From Nemertoderma westbladi (lineage: Eukaryota > Xenacoelomorpha > Nemertodermatida > Nemertodermatidae): a stretch of 64,000 nt of DNA. A program made the position numbers and the translations under genes. This document shows, one piece after another, positions 1 through 11,135 of the stretch. How positions within the stretch are numbered: position 1 is the first letter of the stretch; every line of letters starts with the position of its first letter. The stretch covers positions 1-64,000 of the forward strand of contig JAUCBJ010008528.1 in NCBI GenBank assembly GCA_032718475.1, written 5' to 3'. The notes under the pieces are model-generated. The model saw only the letters and a program-made list of their open reading frames with translations, searched no databases and was not told the DNA's origin.

Positions 1-539
1 TACCTAAAGAGGTGAGGTCTCTATAGGGGTGCTTTCAACAGGCGGCGGCGGACTCGTGAGGGTCTGGGGGCACGTTAAACATGAGCTCTTATAGTGCAAG
101 GGAGTCACTGAAGGCCCTCGTGTCTAGCGAACCATGAATTGCCATGGTGCCGTGGTACCGTCTAGTCGGCCTGTTGCCGTACTGCCAGTCCTGTACACAG
201 TAGGGGTGGTGGCATGGCGTGATTTGTGGTTCATGTGGTGTGAACTGTGTTTTGTATGTGGGCGACCAGTGGCAGTTAGCTTTGGGGCTTGGATGTGTGC
301 CATTGACCGTCAGCTGTTCCGTTTTTTTGATACTATATGTTATTGTCTCCATGTTCAGCTGATTGGTCTTTGGAGTGTGTTTAGGTCTGAGATGAGCTTT
401 CTGTTGCTGTGGGTATGTGAGTATACGTGATTGTATGTATGGCCACTGCGAGTGAGTGTGGGAAACCTTGCCAGTTGGTCCAGACGCCGCTGGTATTAGT
501 AGGACCATACTTTACTGCGCCCTAGCATACTTTGTGCAC
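1..539. other. Non-coding stretch, nothing recognised
   Basis: Short open frames occur on both strands, but none shows a domain, a repeated codon pattern or a plausible start context. I see no RNA gene or mobile element here. Confidence 0.5.
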
Positions 540-545
540 ACAAAG

Positions 546-1633
546 TTATTTTGCCCTGACGGCAAAATAAGGTACTCTCGACTCTTTTATGAGTCGATAC
601 AATTTTGTCCCCTCTGATTTTGTCCCTCTCGATTTTGACCCCGATTTTGTCTTTCCCGATTATGTCTTCTGTGTGTGCATGGTATGTGTCAGATTTCGTG
701 TTTACCGTAGTGTACTTGATATTGTGAACATCTGTTGAGTACACGTGTATAGGACTGGTAAGTGGTTACTTGTTCCTAGCTTTCGAGCTAGTCAGTATTG
801 TTTGCGGAACTTACTTCCCCTCAATACTGCCGGCGAGGCGGGTGAAAACGTGTCAAAATTCCATGTTGGGTAGCGCAAGCCCACATGGGACAAGACCGTC
901 GGTTAGGCCCAAGGGCGACCTTGGTGCTCGATCGCTATCGACTGGTCCACCTGCCGGTTGACTCTTTGTTATACTTGGAGTTGGCTCAATGTACAGTCAG
1001 GCCACAGTAAGTTGACAGTAGCCGCCCATCTGGCTACACGTTCGACGAGCTGTGCTGGTGTGATTGGGGGACCGAAAACAGAACCCGGGAAGCATCAGGC
1101 CACCCTCCGGCCCGGTCTGATAATAACATCTGTCGGACTGGCCCCAGGGGTGGTGGAAAGGTGTCCGCCTCGTGGGTGCACCTCGGGGAGGAGCCCAGAA
1201 GGACACAAGCGGATCTTGCACACACACCCAGACGTGCAAAACAAAGTGCGCACAGTCACTGTGAAAATTAGGTGCAAGTGTCCGCACCCAAAAAAGTGTA
1301 AAACTAATGGTTTACACACCTTGGACCGACCGGTCCAAGATATTGTGTTATTAGAGGAGACACGTATCGAGACGGGAGATTATAATTTGTCTCCTGCCTC
1401 AAAACTGAATTAGTGTTGGACGCAACTCACTTCGTATGCATTCCTCGTATGCAAATACAAGGAAATGCATAGGAGCGGGGTTGTGGTGATTTGCGTTGAG
1501 TTTTGTCTGGTGGGTATCAAAACAAAAATTTTATTTTCAAAATTTTTGGAAAATTAGAAAATTTTAAAAATTAGAAGTGAACCCAAGACAATTCCAGACG
1601 CTGTGTATAGACGCGTTTTAGAATTCGTCTATA
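546..1633. other. Cluster of perfect or near-perfect hairpins
   Basis: Several short inverted repeats follow each other. At 546-570 there is a 10-bp perfect stem with a 5-nt loop. At 578-597 there is a 7-bp stem. At about 863-890 two arms related to CCATGTGGG face each other. At 1320-1339 there is an 8-bp stem (CTTGGACC) around a 4-nt loop. At 1436-1470 there is a 10-bp stem with one bulge, and at 1606-1633 an 8-bp stem (TATAGACG). The density is higher than in the following 1.5 kb, but no known structured RNA is recognised. No ORF here is convincing. Confidence 0.4.
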
Positions 1634-1639
1634 GATAAC

Positions 1640-2170
1640 AGTAATTTGAAAAGTCGTGAAGCCTGGAAAATAGCATTTAGAAACCATGGTGACGGCTATA
1701 TTACGTAGGAGTGTAAATTGAGTTTAGCAACTTCCACAGATTGGTGCCAACAGTGCAACTAAGGTGCTAAAGGTTAGTAGCACCAGAGGCGTGCACGGAC
1801 CCCACTCAGTAGTTTGCAGGATGTGTGATGTTCGATTATCAAACCTGTGGGTTTGGTATAGTCGAGTATTGTGGCTATGGTCCTTTCTAACTACTGTAGT
1901 TTAGTACGAGTAATGGGAGTAGTTTGGGCATCAAAAAGTGAGTTGGTCACGGCCAGTTTATCTCCAAAGTTTTTGCGCTATGCATGGGAATAGGTTAGAG
2001 GATAGTTAGTTAGGAAGAGACGGGATCTAGAGAGTCGAACCTGAACTGCTGGAAGGCGGGGGGGGTTCGGGAGGTCTGTCCTTCGGCGACATCTAACTGA
2101 TTTACCCACAGTGTAGTTGGTTACGTAACGGCACTTATTGGGATATATATATGTATATACGCGTAACATA
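1640..2170. other. Intergenic leader of the orphan ORF
   Basis: No gene is seen. A TATA-rich stretch (about 2142-2160) lies immediately before the ATG at 2171. It could be a core promoter, but its closeness to the ATG makes this weak. Confidence 0.3.
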
Positions 2171-3022
2171 ATGGAGAGGGATATTAGAGCGCAACCGCGC
2201 AGAGGATTTACTGCCAGAGAGGAGGCGGAGCTACCATTCGCGCGACCGGGATGTAAAGACTCTAACGTTTACTACCATGGGCGGTCCGTGATGGAGCTGA
2301 ACGGAAAGTACAAGCCAAGTTATGATAAAGAATTACGGAGAGAAAGAATGAGAGCGTTGGGGGACCGGATGGAAGTTTTGCGGAGAGAGTATCGCACGCG
2401 GTATCCCTACGACTTTGCTTTGGACGTGTGCGACATTAGCGCAGATCCGGACGAGGAAATCGCACGACTATACCATATGAATATGTATTTACGACATGAG
2501 GAGCCTCTACCTGCAGTCCGAGACCAGTTCGACGGAATGCACCTGTATCGGAGGACTCGAGGCGAGGATCAGGAGACGCCGAAAGTCTTCAGCGTATACA
2601 AGTGTGGTGAATGCATGAATAAACAGGACGTGGCGATTCCCGACCGATTAGACGAGCAACATTCGGAACCGATATTAACGCGATGTCCAGCTCACCAATT
2701 CCTTAGATATAACGAGGGAGGTTACCCGATGAGCAACCCGATGATCAGTATCGACTTCAGCGGAAAGCGACCTCCGAGACCCATTACGCCGACCGTTACG
2801 ACACTAGATCCGTATACGGAGATTAAACCCTGTTCGACACCCAGTTTGATAGAGACGGCAGCGGCCATTTCGCTATACCGAGCCTATAAGGACCTAGAGG
2901 CGCGGCGCGAAGCGGCACGGGACTCGAGTTCCTGGACCATGTTCACTTCGCTTCACCAGGAGAGGAAGCTCACGCCTGAGTATCCAGACGAGATTCGCGC
3001 CGTCCATCCGTCTACTAACTAG
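2171..3022 (+). CDS. Orphan 283-residue protein, function unknown
   Basis: This is an uninterrupted ORF from ATG 2171 to TAG 3020-3022. The frame opens further upstream only through a TTG, so the ATG followed by Glu-Arg-Asp is preferred. The product is hydrophilic and rich in Arg, Glu and Tyr, with no signal peptide or membrane segment. A CGEC pair near residue 145 and a C-P-A-H group about 30 residues later could bind a metal. The region is GC-richer than its flanks and the codon pattern looks coding. I do not recognise the family. A hairpin lies 93 nt after the stop. It could be an intronless host gene, one long exon, or part of an unrecognised element. Confidence 0.55.
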   Translation: MERDIRAQPRRGFTAREEAELPFARPGCKDSNVYYHGRSVMELNGKYKPSYDKELRRERMRALGDRMEVLRREYRTRYPYDFALDVCDISADPDEEIARLYHMNMYLRHEEPLPAVRDQFDGMHLYRRTRGEDQETPKVFSVYKCGECMNKQDVAIPDRLDEQHSEPILTRCPAHQFLRYNEGGYPMSNPMISIDFSGKRPPRPITPTVTTLDPYTEIKPCSTPSLIETAAAISLYRAYKDLEARREAARDSSSWTMFTSLHQERKLTPEYPDEIRAVHPSTN

Positions 3023-3114
3023 ACCCACGATCCGCGGTTTATACGATATTTACTCCAAATTATTTCGGGAAGTTTCGACGAACGCATTATTAAGCCCGAA
3101 TATGTCCAATCCTT

Positions 3115-3141
3115 TATATATCATCGTCGCTCTGATATATA
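3115..3141. other. Hairpin with 9-nt loop, copy 1
   Basis: Left arm TATATATCA (3115-3123), loop TCGTCGCTC (3124-3132), right arm TGATATATA (3133-3141). The stem is a perfect 9 bp. It lies 93 nt downstream of the orphan ORF stop. The same loop recurs at 3599-3607 with a different but still perfect stem. Confidence 0.7.
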
Positions 3142-3588
3142 CGTCTAGATTTATTACCCAGCGCACAATTGGCGGCCTAAGGAGACTCGTTTGGGGTCAT
3201 TGACCTCTGAACGAGTGGAGGATCAGGACCGCCGCGCCCACAGCGACAACAGCCGGAGCTCACAGCTCGCGGCAAGTACCAGAAGGAGGAGTCCTTGGCA
3301 AGCGTCAAGCCAAGGACGAGCAGCTCCATTCTATAGTTGAAGAAAGAGGAGTTGGCGGAGGCGCCCACAGGGACACGGCAAATGGGACGAGGCCGAGGGA
3401 GGAGCACCAGTCGGGAGATAGTCGGTGCCCAGGGAACGTCGTCGCCGGTTCCGGGAAGTGACGCCTCAAGGACGCCGTCAACAGAGTCTACAGGGGGTAG
3501 ACTGGTGTATCTGGAGAGGGGAGCGAGCCCGAGAGACCCAGGAGCTAGCCGATGAGACTATAATATCACAGAGCGACAGACTCTAGAC
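3142..3588. other. GC-rich stretch with weak coding potential
   Basis: From about 3177 to 3555 the DNA is GC-rich and open in two plus-strand frames, including one ending at 3555 with an Arg/Gly/Ser-rich, disordered-looking product. No ATG in good position, domain or splice signal supports either frame. It may be a low-complexity exon, but I do not call a gene. Confidence 0.3.
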
Positions 3589-3617
3589 ATATACATCATC
3601 GTCGCTCTGATGTATAT
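3589..3617. other. Hairpin with 9-nt loop, copy 2
   Basis: Left arm ATATACATCA (3589-3598), loop TCGTCGCTC (3599-3607), right arm TGATGTATAT (3608-3617). The stem is a perfect 10 bp. Compared with copy 1 the loop is unchanged while a stem pair has changed on both sides (T-A to C-G), so pairing is kept. It lies 34 nt after the stop at 3555. Confidence 0.7.
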
Positions 3618-5100
3618 CGTAGGTTTGATAAACATTCGACTGGACTCATAAACACTAGTCGTATCCATATTTTAGAATTTTATTTTCGAAGGCGAAAAAT
3701 ATTGAAAGGAAATAATTTTATTTTATAGTCCGTTGGAAATATGATTTTGAGCCTATATTATATTTGATTTTGTGTATATGACTTTATTTGCTCTAAAGTT
3801 TATTGAAAGAGGCAAAGGAAGTGATTGGGGAGACAAACCCGCGGGTTTGGCTTACTCCTATCACTTACCTGAGCAATCATCAAACCAAGGTGATTTGCGT
3901 TTTTTATAAGAAATTAAGTAAAGTCCGAAAATGAAAGAAATTATTACGTATTTTATATTTAATTTGATTATCGGCCTTTAATGCAATTTAGTTAAAAATT
4001 TAGCCTCAAATACGTTTATATTTAGTTTATCTTGTTAATGTTGATCGTTAATTTGAGATGGGAAATGGGGGACATTGTCCTAGCCATGTTCCATTTCAAT
4101 ATGTAGACCGTTAATTTGTAAATAAATAAAGGAAGTAATATTTTGTAAATTTAATTTTGTATGTAGTAATCATTATGTAGTAAGAATGAACGAGAAACAA
4201 TATTTTGTAAATTTAATTTGTATGTAATAATCGTTAAACAGTGAGAGAGATAATATTTTGTAAATTTAATTTGTATGTAATTCATTATGCAATATCTATG
4301 GCAATATTTGTAAATAGTAGAATTATTATGTTATTTAGATTGGTTGGAAGAAATTTATTTTATTTTGTATACATCACCTTATACTCTTCTACAATTGGAG
4401 GGAAACATTATATGATTTCCCTTGGAGCGGTGTTACGGTATATGGCGCTGTATCCACAGTATTAGTCCATTATGCAGTATGCAATATTAGTCCGTTATAC
4501 TGTACGTAATATTAGTCCGTTGTGCAGCATGATATTTTAGATAAGGCATAATAACGCAGTGGTATTTATGTAAGGAAGTTAAAACGCCCATATATTTTGC
4601 ATCCATTCATTTGTATAGTATGTAGCTCTACCTACGTAATTTTGTATTAGGTTATATGTAGATAGTTCCAGGGTAAGTTTATTCGGACCCTGGATTCCGT
4701 GCTTGCTGATATTAGCTTTAGTAGGGCTAGCATATAGGGACGCCGTCCTGGCCATTCAGCAGCCAGAGACGTGAACCATTACCATATATGGTAATAATTC
4801 GAGGAAAGGGAGCAAATAGGGCTACAATCCGGCCTCCTTATTGGACTAGCTGCTTCCAGGTTGGTCTAGTGCTAGCACGGACTGGAGAGCCAATAAGAAA
4901 GCGATTGAGTCACCCTATTGCATCATCCCATCCGGATCACCTATAAATTGGCGGTGTGCCGGTAGAGCCTATCATCAATCTGTCACATGATACACCCCTG
5001 TTACAATTTACTTGCTGAGCTGTCTCTAATTTTGTATTTTTCTGCAATTTGCTAATTTTGATTAATTTCTTGGAATGATTTGCTAGTGCGATTACTTTGC
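3618..5100. repeat. AT-rich intergenic DNA with short tandem repeats
   Basis: At about 4137-4285 a unit of roughly 60 bp containing TATTTTGTAAATTTAATTT is present three times. At about 4460-4540 a unit of about 34 bp with AATATTAGTCCGTT occurs three times. No gene is recognised. Confidence 0.6.
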
Positions 5101-6780
5101 TTGTGTTTCTCAATAATTCCTTCGATTACTGCAAATTACAATCGAACTATGATTTCTACCTTTGATTGATGGTTCTATGTGATTCTTTTCTGCGCAATAA
5201 TCCCAAGGGATTCCTGAAACTGTCAGACTTTGTGATTTGCATGCGCCGCTACGGTAGCTATTAGCGTAATGGAGGGCTAAGGTGCCAGTGGGCGGTGGGC
5301 GCATCGGGGGGTTGAGCGACTAGGAGAGAGCGGAGGATTCAAAGCGGGCAACGCTGGCCAGAGTCACCGTTGCGGGCGGGTAACTTGCACTGCGGCACGC
5401 AGACCGATCGCCGGAACAGTATCTAGGGGGCTGATGATCCAGGTTTTGTCTCTATTTAGTATTAGGGGGGCAGGAATTGGGTTAGTTAGGAATCCTAGAT
5501 GTACCCGGGAGAGGCCTGCGCGTATTAAAACGTTGAGTGTGGAGTACGAGTAGTGAATTGCACAATTGTAAACTGTGATTTCTAACGCTGATTGGTGTGT
5601 TATTGAAGTGTGCCTAAGATTACGAATGCTTAGATAGGCGCTCTTTTCCTTTGATTGATTTCTATTTCTTAGTTACAATAATTAGTTATTGATTAGGTCA
5701 AAGTAATACGGCAAATTAGGCTATTACTAGCGAAACCTGTTGCGTGATAAATTAGAATTACGTATTCTGGAACTCTTAGTAATTAGTACGCTGTTAAATA
5801 TTTGTGACTGTAATTAATTAGTAAAAAATTAAGAATTAGTACGCAGCATAGCGGAGAGTAGCTAAGGTAATAATTAGTGTACTGTAAACTATTCACGCTG
5901 AGCGGTTATTTGCATTAGCGGGCAATCAGCTAGAACGCACTATTCGGTACGCACGATACGCTAGTAAATTTGCTGGCCTAAAGCCAGTCGCGGGCAGTTT
6001 TAGACTCGGGTGGTATTATCCACGTAGAAACAGATACTGTACCATTTTGATATTTTAAATATTCTCGCATTCACACATTACGTTAGGGAACCTCCAGTAT
6101 TCGCGATTAGAAAGACGTAGGTAATAGCGTGCTTTAATAGTGATAAAATTAGGCGTAAGAATACTCTGAGTGCAAGGCCTCTCGCACTCGTCTTAAGTAA
6201 GCTTAGGGAGCCGACTCGGGTTTATTGTTTTGGTTATTCCCGCGTGGCTCATAGATTCGAACAGTTAGCTCTCTATCGAGCGATCGGTAGAGAAAGGAAC
6301 AAGCGATTTTGCAGGAGTAGTGTAAAATTAGTAAAATATATTAGTGGACGGCAGATTAGCGCCATCTAACGGTAAGTAGCGGTTTTGTATTTAGCAACCC
6401 TTACAATTTAGTAATAGCACGCTCCTGATCCCCTTTACTTAACAGTAGAGCAGTCTTTGTGTCTTATTGGTTAGACGAGAACTTATTAGGTTGGCAGAAG
6501 GATATTAACGGGTATTGGTCTGTTCAACAGTTCTGCTGTTAGTATAGAGGTCGCGGTTGTTTATCACTAGGTTCTGACACAACCACTGCAGGGGTTGCCC
6601 TTCTTACAGTATGAGGGGTTTCAGACCTCGGTCTGGGATTCTCTACATTTTGATCTGAGAAACGGGCTGTTGTTTCTAGGAGACTATCTGACAGAGTTTG
6701 CCTTGTGTCAGCCATGTTTGATTGTACAGTTGAATGCCTACTGCTATAAATACAGTTAAAGCAAGTCTAGTAATTCAGTA
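5101..6780. other. Gene-poor stretch
   Basis: Only short chance ORFs are present. No repeats longer than a few tens of bases, RNA genes or domains are seen. Confidence 0.5.
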
Positions 6781-7125
6781 TCACTGTTAGCCTAATAATT
6801 AATTACCGATACTGCTACTCAGTGTAGCGTGATATATATATAATATATTAGAATACCGGTATGCTTATAGTATATATATAAGTATTATTACAGACTAGAT
6901 TTGTCACAGAGTACCGGTATATAAATTTAGCACAAATATATATAAATATATAATAGGCCTATCGTGAATACCGGTATACAGCTGACACTTATAGTATATA
7001 TAAGTATAATTATTACAGACTAGAATTAATTACAGAATACCGGTATGATTTCAGCTCAAATTTATAGAAATAAATATAATAAGCCTATGGTAAATACCGG
7101 TATGTCAATTATTTTAGAATAATTG
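6780..7125. repeat. Degenerate tandem repeat carrying TACCGGTAT
   Basis: Two alternating motifs, one with AATACCGGTAT followed by TATAGTATATA and one with GAGTACCGGTAT or a variant followed by ATTTAGC, recur about every 60-125 bp (near 6853, 6913, 6970, 7037 and 7095). The palindrome TACCGGTA is also scattered through much of the first 45 kb. Confidence 0.6.
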
Positions 7126-8060
7126 AATTTCTGAATATTTTAGGGTTACTTGGTTACTTTAACTTACTTTGTTACCGTTATTTAAGCAGTAGTCCAACTG
7201 ATATTGAGACCTAGTTGTTGTATGGCAAGCCTACTATTTATAAATCGTTTGAGTTGATTTATAATAGATATATACCCGTTTAAAAAAGGGGTTTTTTCAA
7301 TATTTGAAATAAATGTTATTATTTCTGGGGGAGTCACTACACAGAAGCTGTACGCTCTCAGTGGAGTGCTACTTATGGGACACTAAAACAGATTATTCTA
7401 ATTTACCTAAGTTACTTAATACTACAAATTACTTACGATATGGGTGAGATTAAATCTCTACTTAAATACAACAAAAATATTACGTACGAATTTTTAGGGT
7501 AATTTTACAGGAAGTCTACAAACCAGTCTAACTAAGGGTTAGAATTCGGTTTATTACAACGGACAGGGTACTACGGTATTTGGAAAATAATAAGTAGTAG
7601 TAAATACACTGCGTTGTCCAGATAGGAAAATACCACCGCCTGACGACCTATAACTGTATCGCTATAGGTACTACGTTATGTATCACGGAGTGTTCCTACC
7701 TAGAAGTTAATTACCGCGGACTACCAGATCCAGCATGCCTATTAACCACTTTACAACACAAATATACTGCCTACACACTAATTACCTTCGGAAAGCACTG
7801 TACACTAAACCCTAAATTAGGTACAAGTACTGGTACAACAAATAATCAGTAGTTAAATATACTTGAACAGTTAAAAGAACCACGGCATCTGCTGGAGTGA
7901 CCGAAGCACAAAGTCACCAGTCTTTTCCTACGCCAAGCAGCCCGTGTAGTACCGGGGTTAATTTAACTATAACGGTATGTGTAACAAACACAATTACTGT
8001 AGGAATAAACTTGGGGACATGAATGTTGCGAATAATCGCATAAACTCTGAATAATAAATA
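7126..8060. other. Gene-poor AT-rich stretch
   Basis: No convincing ORF, RNA gene or repeat is seen here. Confidence 0.5.
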
Positions 8061-8063
8061 TTA

Positions 8064-8640
8064 CGCTACCCGTACAGAATACTCAAACAAAATACAAACC
8101 AAACGCTGGCAGACTACCACCAAGCCTAAGTAAACTACAGTATGTGTAGATTCCAAAATGGTTAGTTAGTATGCGTTCTAACACGGTAGTACGACTTATT
8201 CTTTAAGAGGGGATTGACCTTACAGCTATGGCTGCCCCAACTTACTAACTGGCACTCTATCGGACAAACTCTACACACGCAGCAATCTCTTCAGACCTAA
8301 TAATAGCTAGACAACAATCCAGCCTACAAAATATCTGAGTAATAACTATTACGGTACCTGAACAGACCACACAAACAAACACAGGCCAAAACGCTGGCAG
8401 AGTACTGTCAAGCCTAAATAAACTACAGTATGTGCAGATTCCAAAATGGTTAGTTAGTATGCGTTCTAACACGGTAGTACGACTTATTCTTTAAGAGGGG
8501 ATTGACCTTACAGCTATGGCTGCCCCAACTTACTAACTGGCACTCTATCGGACAAACTCTACACACGCCGTAATCTCTCCAAACCCAACAACAATCCGAC
8601 AACAGTCCGGCCTACAGTTATCTGAGCAATCTGAGCAGAC
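8064..8640. repeat. Tandem duplication, 288-bp unit
   Basis: The segment beginning AAGCCTAAGTAAACTACAGT at 8122 recurs with few changes at 8410, an offset of 288 bp. About 160 bp are nearly identical, and the flanking parts of each unit are more diverged. The second unit is followed by a partial third (CAATCCGACAACAGTCCGGC region). No coding capacity is seen. Confidence 0.7.
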
Positions 8641-10157
8641 TTACACGTCTTCAGCTCAATATTAACTTACTAGGAAATAAAACTGACAGAAATAAGTAAA
8701 CTATACAAAAGAATGAGGGGTGATCAATCCCTATTCCCCTGGCAGCCTACAATATACAATAGATCACAATCGAAATAATACTAATGTACTTATACTGGAA
8801 GTACCGGTTAGGACAGTTGGGCCTACGGACCTACAGAAGTACCGGTTCAGGTTTACCGGTCGACCGGTACTTTCAACTTTGTTGCTTACTGCAATAAAGT
8901 CAATAACTGTTATTGTACGCGCTTTTGAAGACCTTTAGCAGTTTAACCTGCCAAAATTTATATGTCTTTTGGTTTATAAATAGACTTTAGAAGATGACAA
9001 ATATTTAATACCAATAAACACAACATTAGCAGAAGCCAGCCTAGTGCGCGTCCATTCACCCGCTGGATATACCCGGGAGACTGGATTCTGAGGGCTTAGA
9101 TTATTATTGCAGTGTAAGCTTACTGTATTGTATTATTCGATTGATCGTTAATAAATAATTTCTGACTAATATTATTCACTTTCGGGAAATATTAACAGTT
9201 CCTTTAGGACGTGGCGCTCTATCTAGGTAAACAGAGATATGACTTATACTAATCACAACGGCAAGTCGGTAAGGCTTATGATTCACGTATGAGGCGCATT
9301 CTTTAGGAAATGCTTAGTTATCAGTCACAATCATGCACACTACCGGTAACACACAATACTGCTCACTAATTTGCCGACCGTCAATGGATTTTATCATATA
9401 TAAAGCGAACAGCAATTGACTCATGTAGGCCTTATCAAATAGCATTAAATTCACTACAAACCACAATAATATAAGTCGCAATCGCTATATATAACCCGTC
9501 TCTCTAACCTGTAGTGTATCAAGAAAATTGGAAAATTTGGGTTCTTTATATATGTTCTCCAAATAATATTCAACCAAAACACAACAGTAAACAGCATTAA
9601 GACGGTAGGTTAAGATATGATATGACAATGTATGTGCCGATTGAGTCGATAACAGTTATACGCTCTATAATCTTAAGCCTACTAATGTTTCTTCTAAAGT
9701 ATGAAAACGAATTGACTCTAGAGCCGGTGTTCCTGGCCTAGATAGCAATGACACAACAGTATCACAAAAAACAGTAAGACTGAACACTTCTAGTATGATC
9801 GACCAAATATCTACACGTCGACAGAAAAAATCGCTCTGATTGGCTCAAGCCAAACAAAGAACCATGCGTCCAATGGCTGTTCCCATGTCAGCAACCAGCT
9901 GTTAGATGTCGTAATATGAATCATCAAGGCTAAGCTGTGTAAGGTATTTGGTGCATTGCAGGTTTTTTGCCTTACCATGTCCGCCAAAACACGTATATAG
10001 AAGAATGACTTTTATGTCCGTTAAAACACCTGTAACGGTACCTTGCGGGCGAGGGTAATATATATACAGTTAGAGAACCTTTTTAGAGTATTCCAGCGCC
10101 TGGGCGGAAACTGGATTGCGAAGCAAAAGGGGCCAGTTATATCCCACAGAAGCTTTT
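8640..10157. other. Gene-poor stretch before the viral element
   Basis: No terminal inverted repeat marking the left end of the Maverick-like element was found by eye. No gene is recognised. Confidence 0.4.
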
Positions 10158-10665
10158 ACAGGGAAATAATGTTTGGATAAAAATTTTACCGAAGCTTATT
10201 TTTGCTTATAATAGGTCATTTCATAGGACTATACAAATGACTCCCATTGAAGTTAATAAATTTAATGAAACTGAATTAATTAATAGATTATATGGGAAAT
10301 ATAGACAGATTAATCACAAGAAAATAAAATTTCAAGTTGGAGATACAGTACGTTTATCTATCGCGTGTACTGCTTTTGCTAAAGGCTATCGAGAACAATG
10401 GACACGTGAATTATTTATTATTCATCGGGTCAGATTGGATAGAGTACCAGCGGTAATGTTCGATATTAAGGACAGCGCTGGTGCTATAATAAATGGTTCA
10501 TTTTATTCATACTAACTCCAAAAGGTCCACCCGAGTAGTAATATTTATCTTCCGATTGACAAAAATATTGGCAAACTTAAAGAACGTGTGCGCAATGGGA
10601 AAAAAGAATATTTAGTCCGATTCATTGGATCCAAAAAACAGTCGTGGGTACAGCATATTCAATAA
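10158..10665 (+). pseudogene. Maverick/retroviral-type integrase, C-terminal remnant
   Basis: This is the end of a DDE integrase of the kind carried by Mavericks and retroelements. The frame shows an F-A-Y-N-x-S-x-H-x-T-I pattern near 10205-10235, typical of the last part of the catalytic core. An SH3-like segment follows (VGDTVRLS, then a KGYREQW pattern), and then a short chromodomain-like tail (RVRNGKKEYLVRF) ending at TAA 10663-10665. An in-frame TAA at 10513-10515 interrupts it, and the catalytic Asp/Asp/Glu region is missing upstream. This integrase is therefore truncated and non-functional. It supports reading the neighbouring capsid and polymerase genes as a virus-like transposon. Confidence 0.7.
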
Positions 10666-10699
10666 GTTTAGGTTTATACTGTATATTAATTCATTGCGT

Positions 10700-11124
10700 G
10701 AATAATGGTCACATGTGACCGTAATTAATCAATATTAACTCTAATGATATTACTATACTATACTGTAAGTTTAATATCTATAGTTCATTCGCTTTAAATA
10801 AAGCCAGTAAAATATTGATCCCTCACATATACTGTAGAAGCGGTAATGAACGCGGTGACAGATGTCTATAATTTAACATTATACAGTATGTATAAGGAGT
10901 CAAGTAGAGAGAGCTTAAGCGAATAATGGTCACATATGATCGTAATTAATCAATATTAACTCGAATGATATTACTATGCTGTAAGTCTAATATCTATAGT
11001 TCATTCGCTTTAAATATTGATCTCTCGCATATACTGTAGAAACAATGAACGTGGTCACAGATGTCTATAGTTTAACATTATACAGTACAGTATGTACAAT
11101 GGAGTCAAGCAGAGAGAGCTTAAA
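10700..11124 (+). promoter_or_regulatory. Duplicated 221-bp region upstream of capsid genes
   Basis: Two tandem copies start at 10700 and 10921 (GAATAATGGTCACAT...). Copy 1 holds a perfect 14-bp palindrome GGTCACATGTGACC (10707-10720), which has drifted in copy 2. Both copies keep GCTTTAAAT-like and TACAGTA-like motifs and end in AGAGAGAGCTTAA, 12-15 nt before the first capsid ATG in copy 2. The position suggests a promoter for the plus-strand gene cluster. This is inferred from placement only. Confidence 0.45.
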
Positions 11125-11135
11125 TAATAATAATA

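Noticed and set aside
134-430. Small Cys/Val-rich ORF resembling a membrane peptide
   Set aside because: The composition follows the local GT-rich DNA. No start context or homology is recognised.
958-1413. 151-codon plus-strand ORF
   Set aside because: It overlaps several competing minus-strand frames, has no domain and lies in the hairpin cluster. Chance is the simplest explanation.
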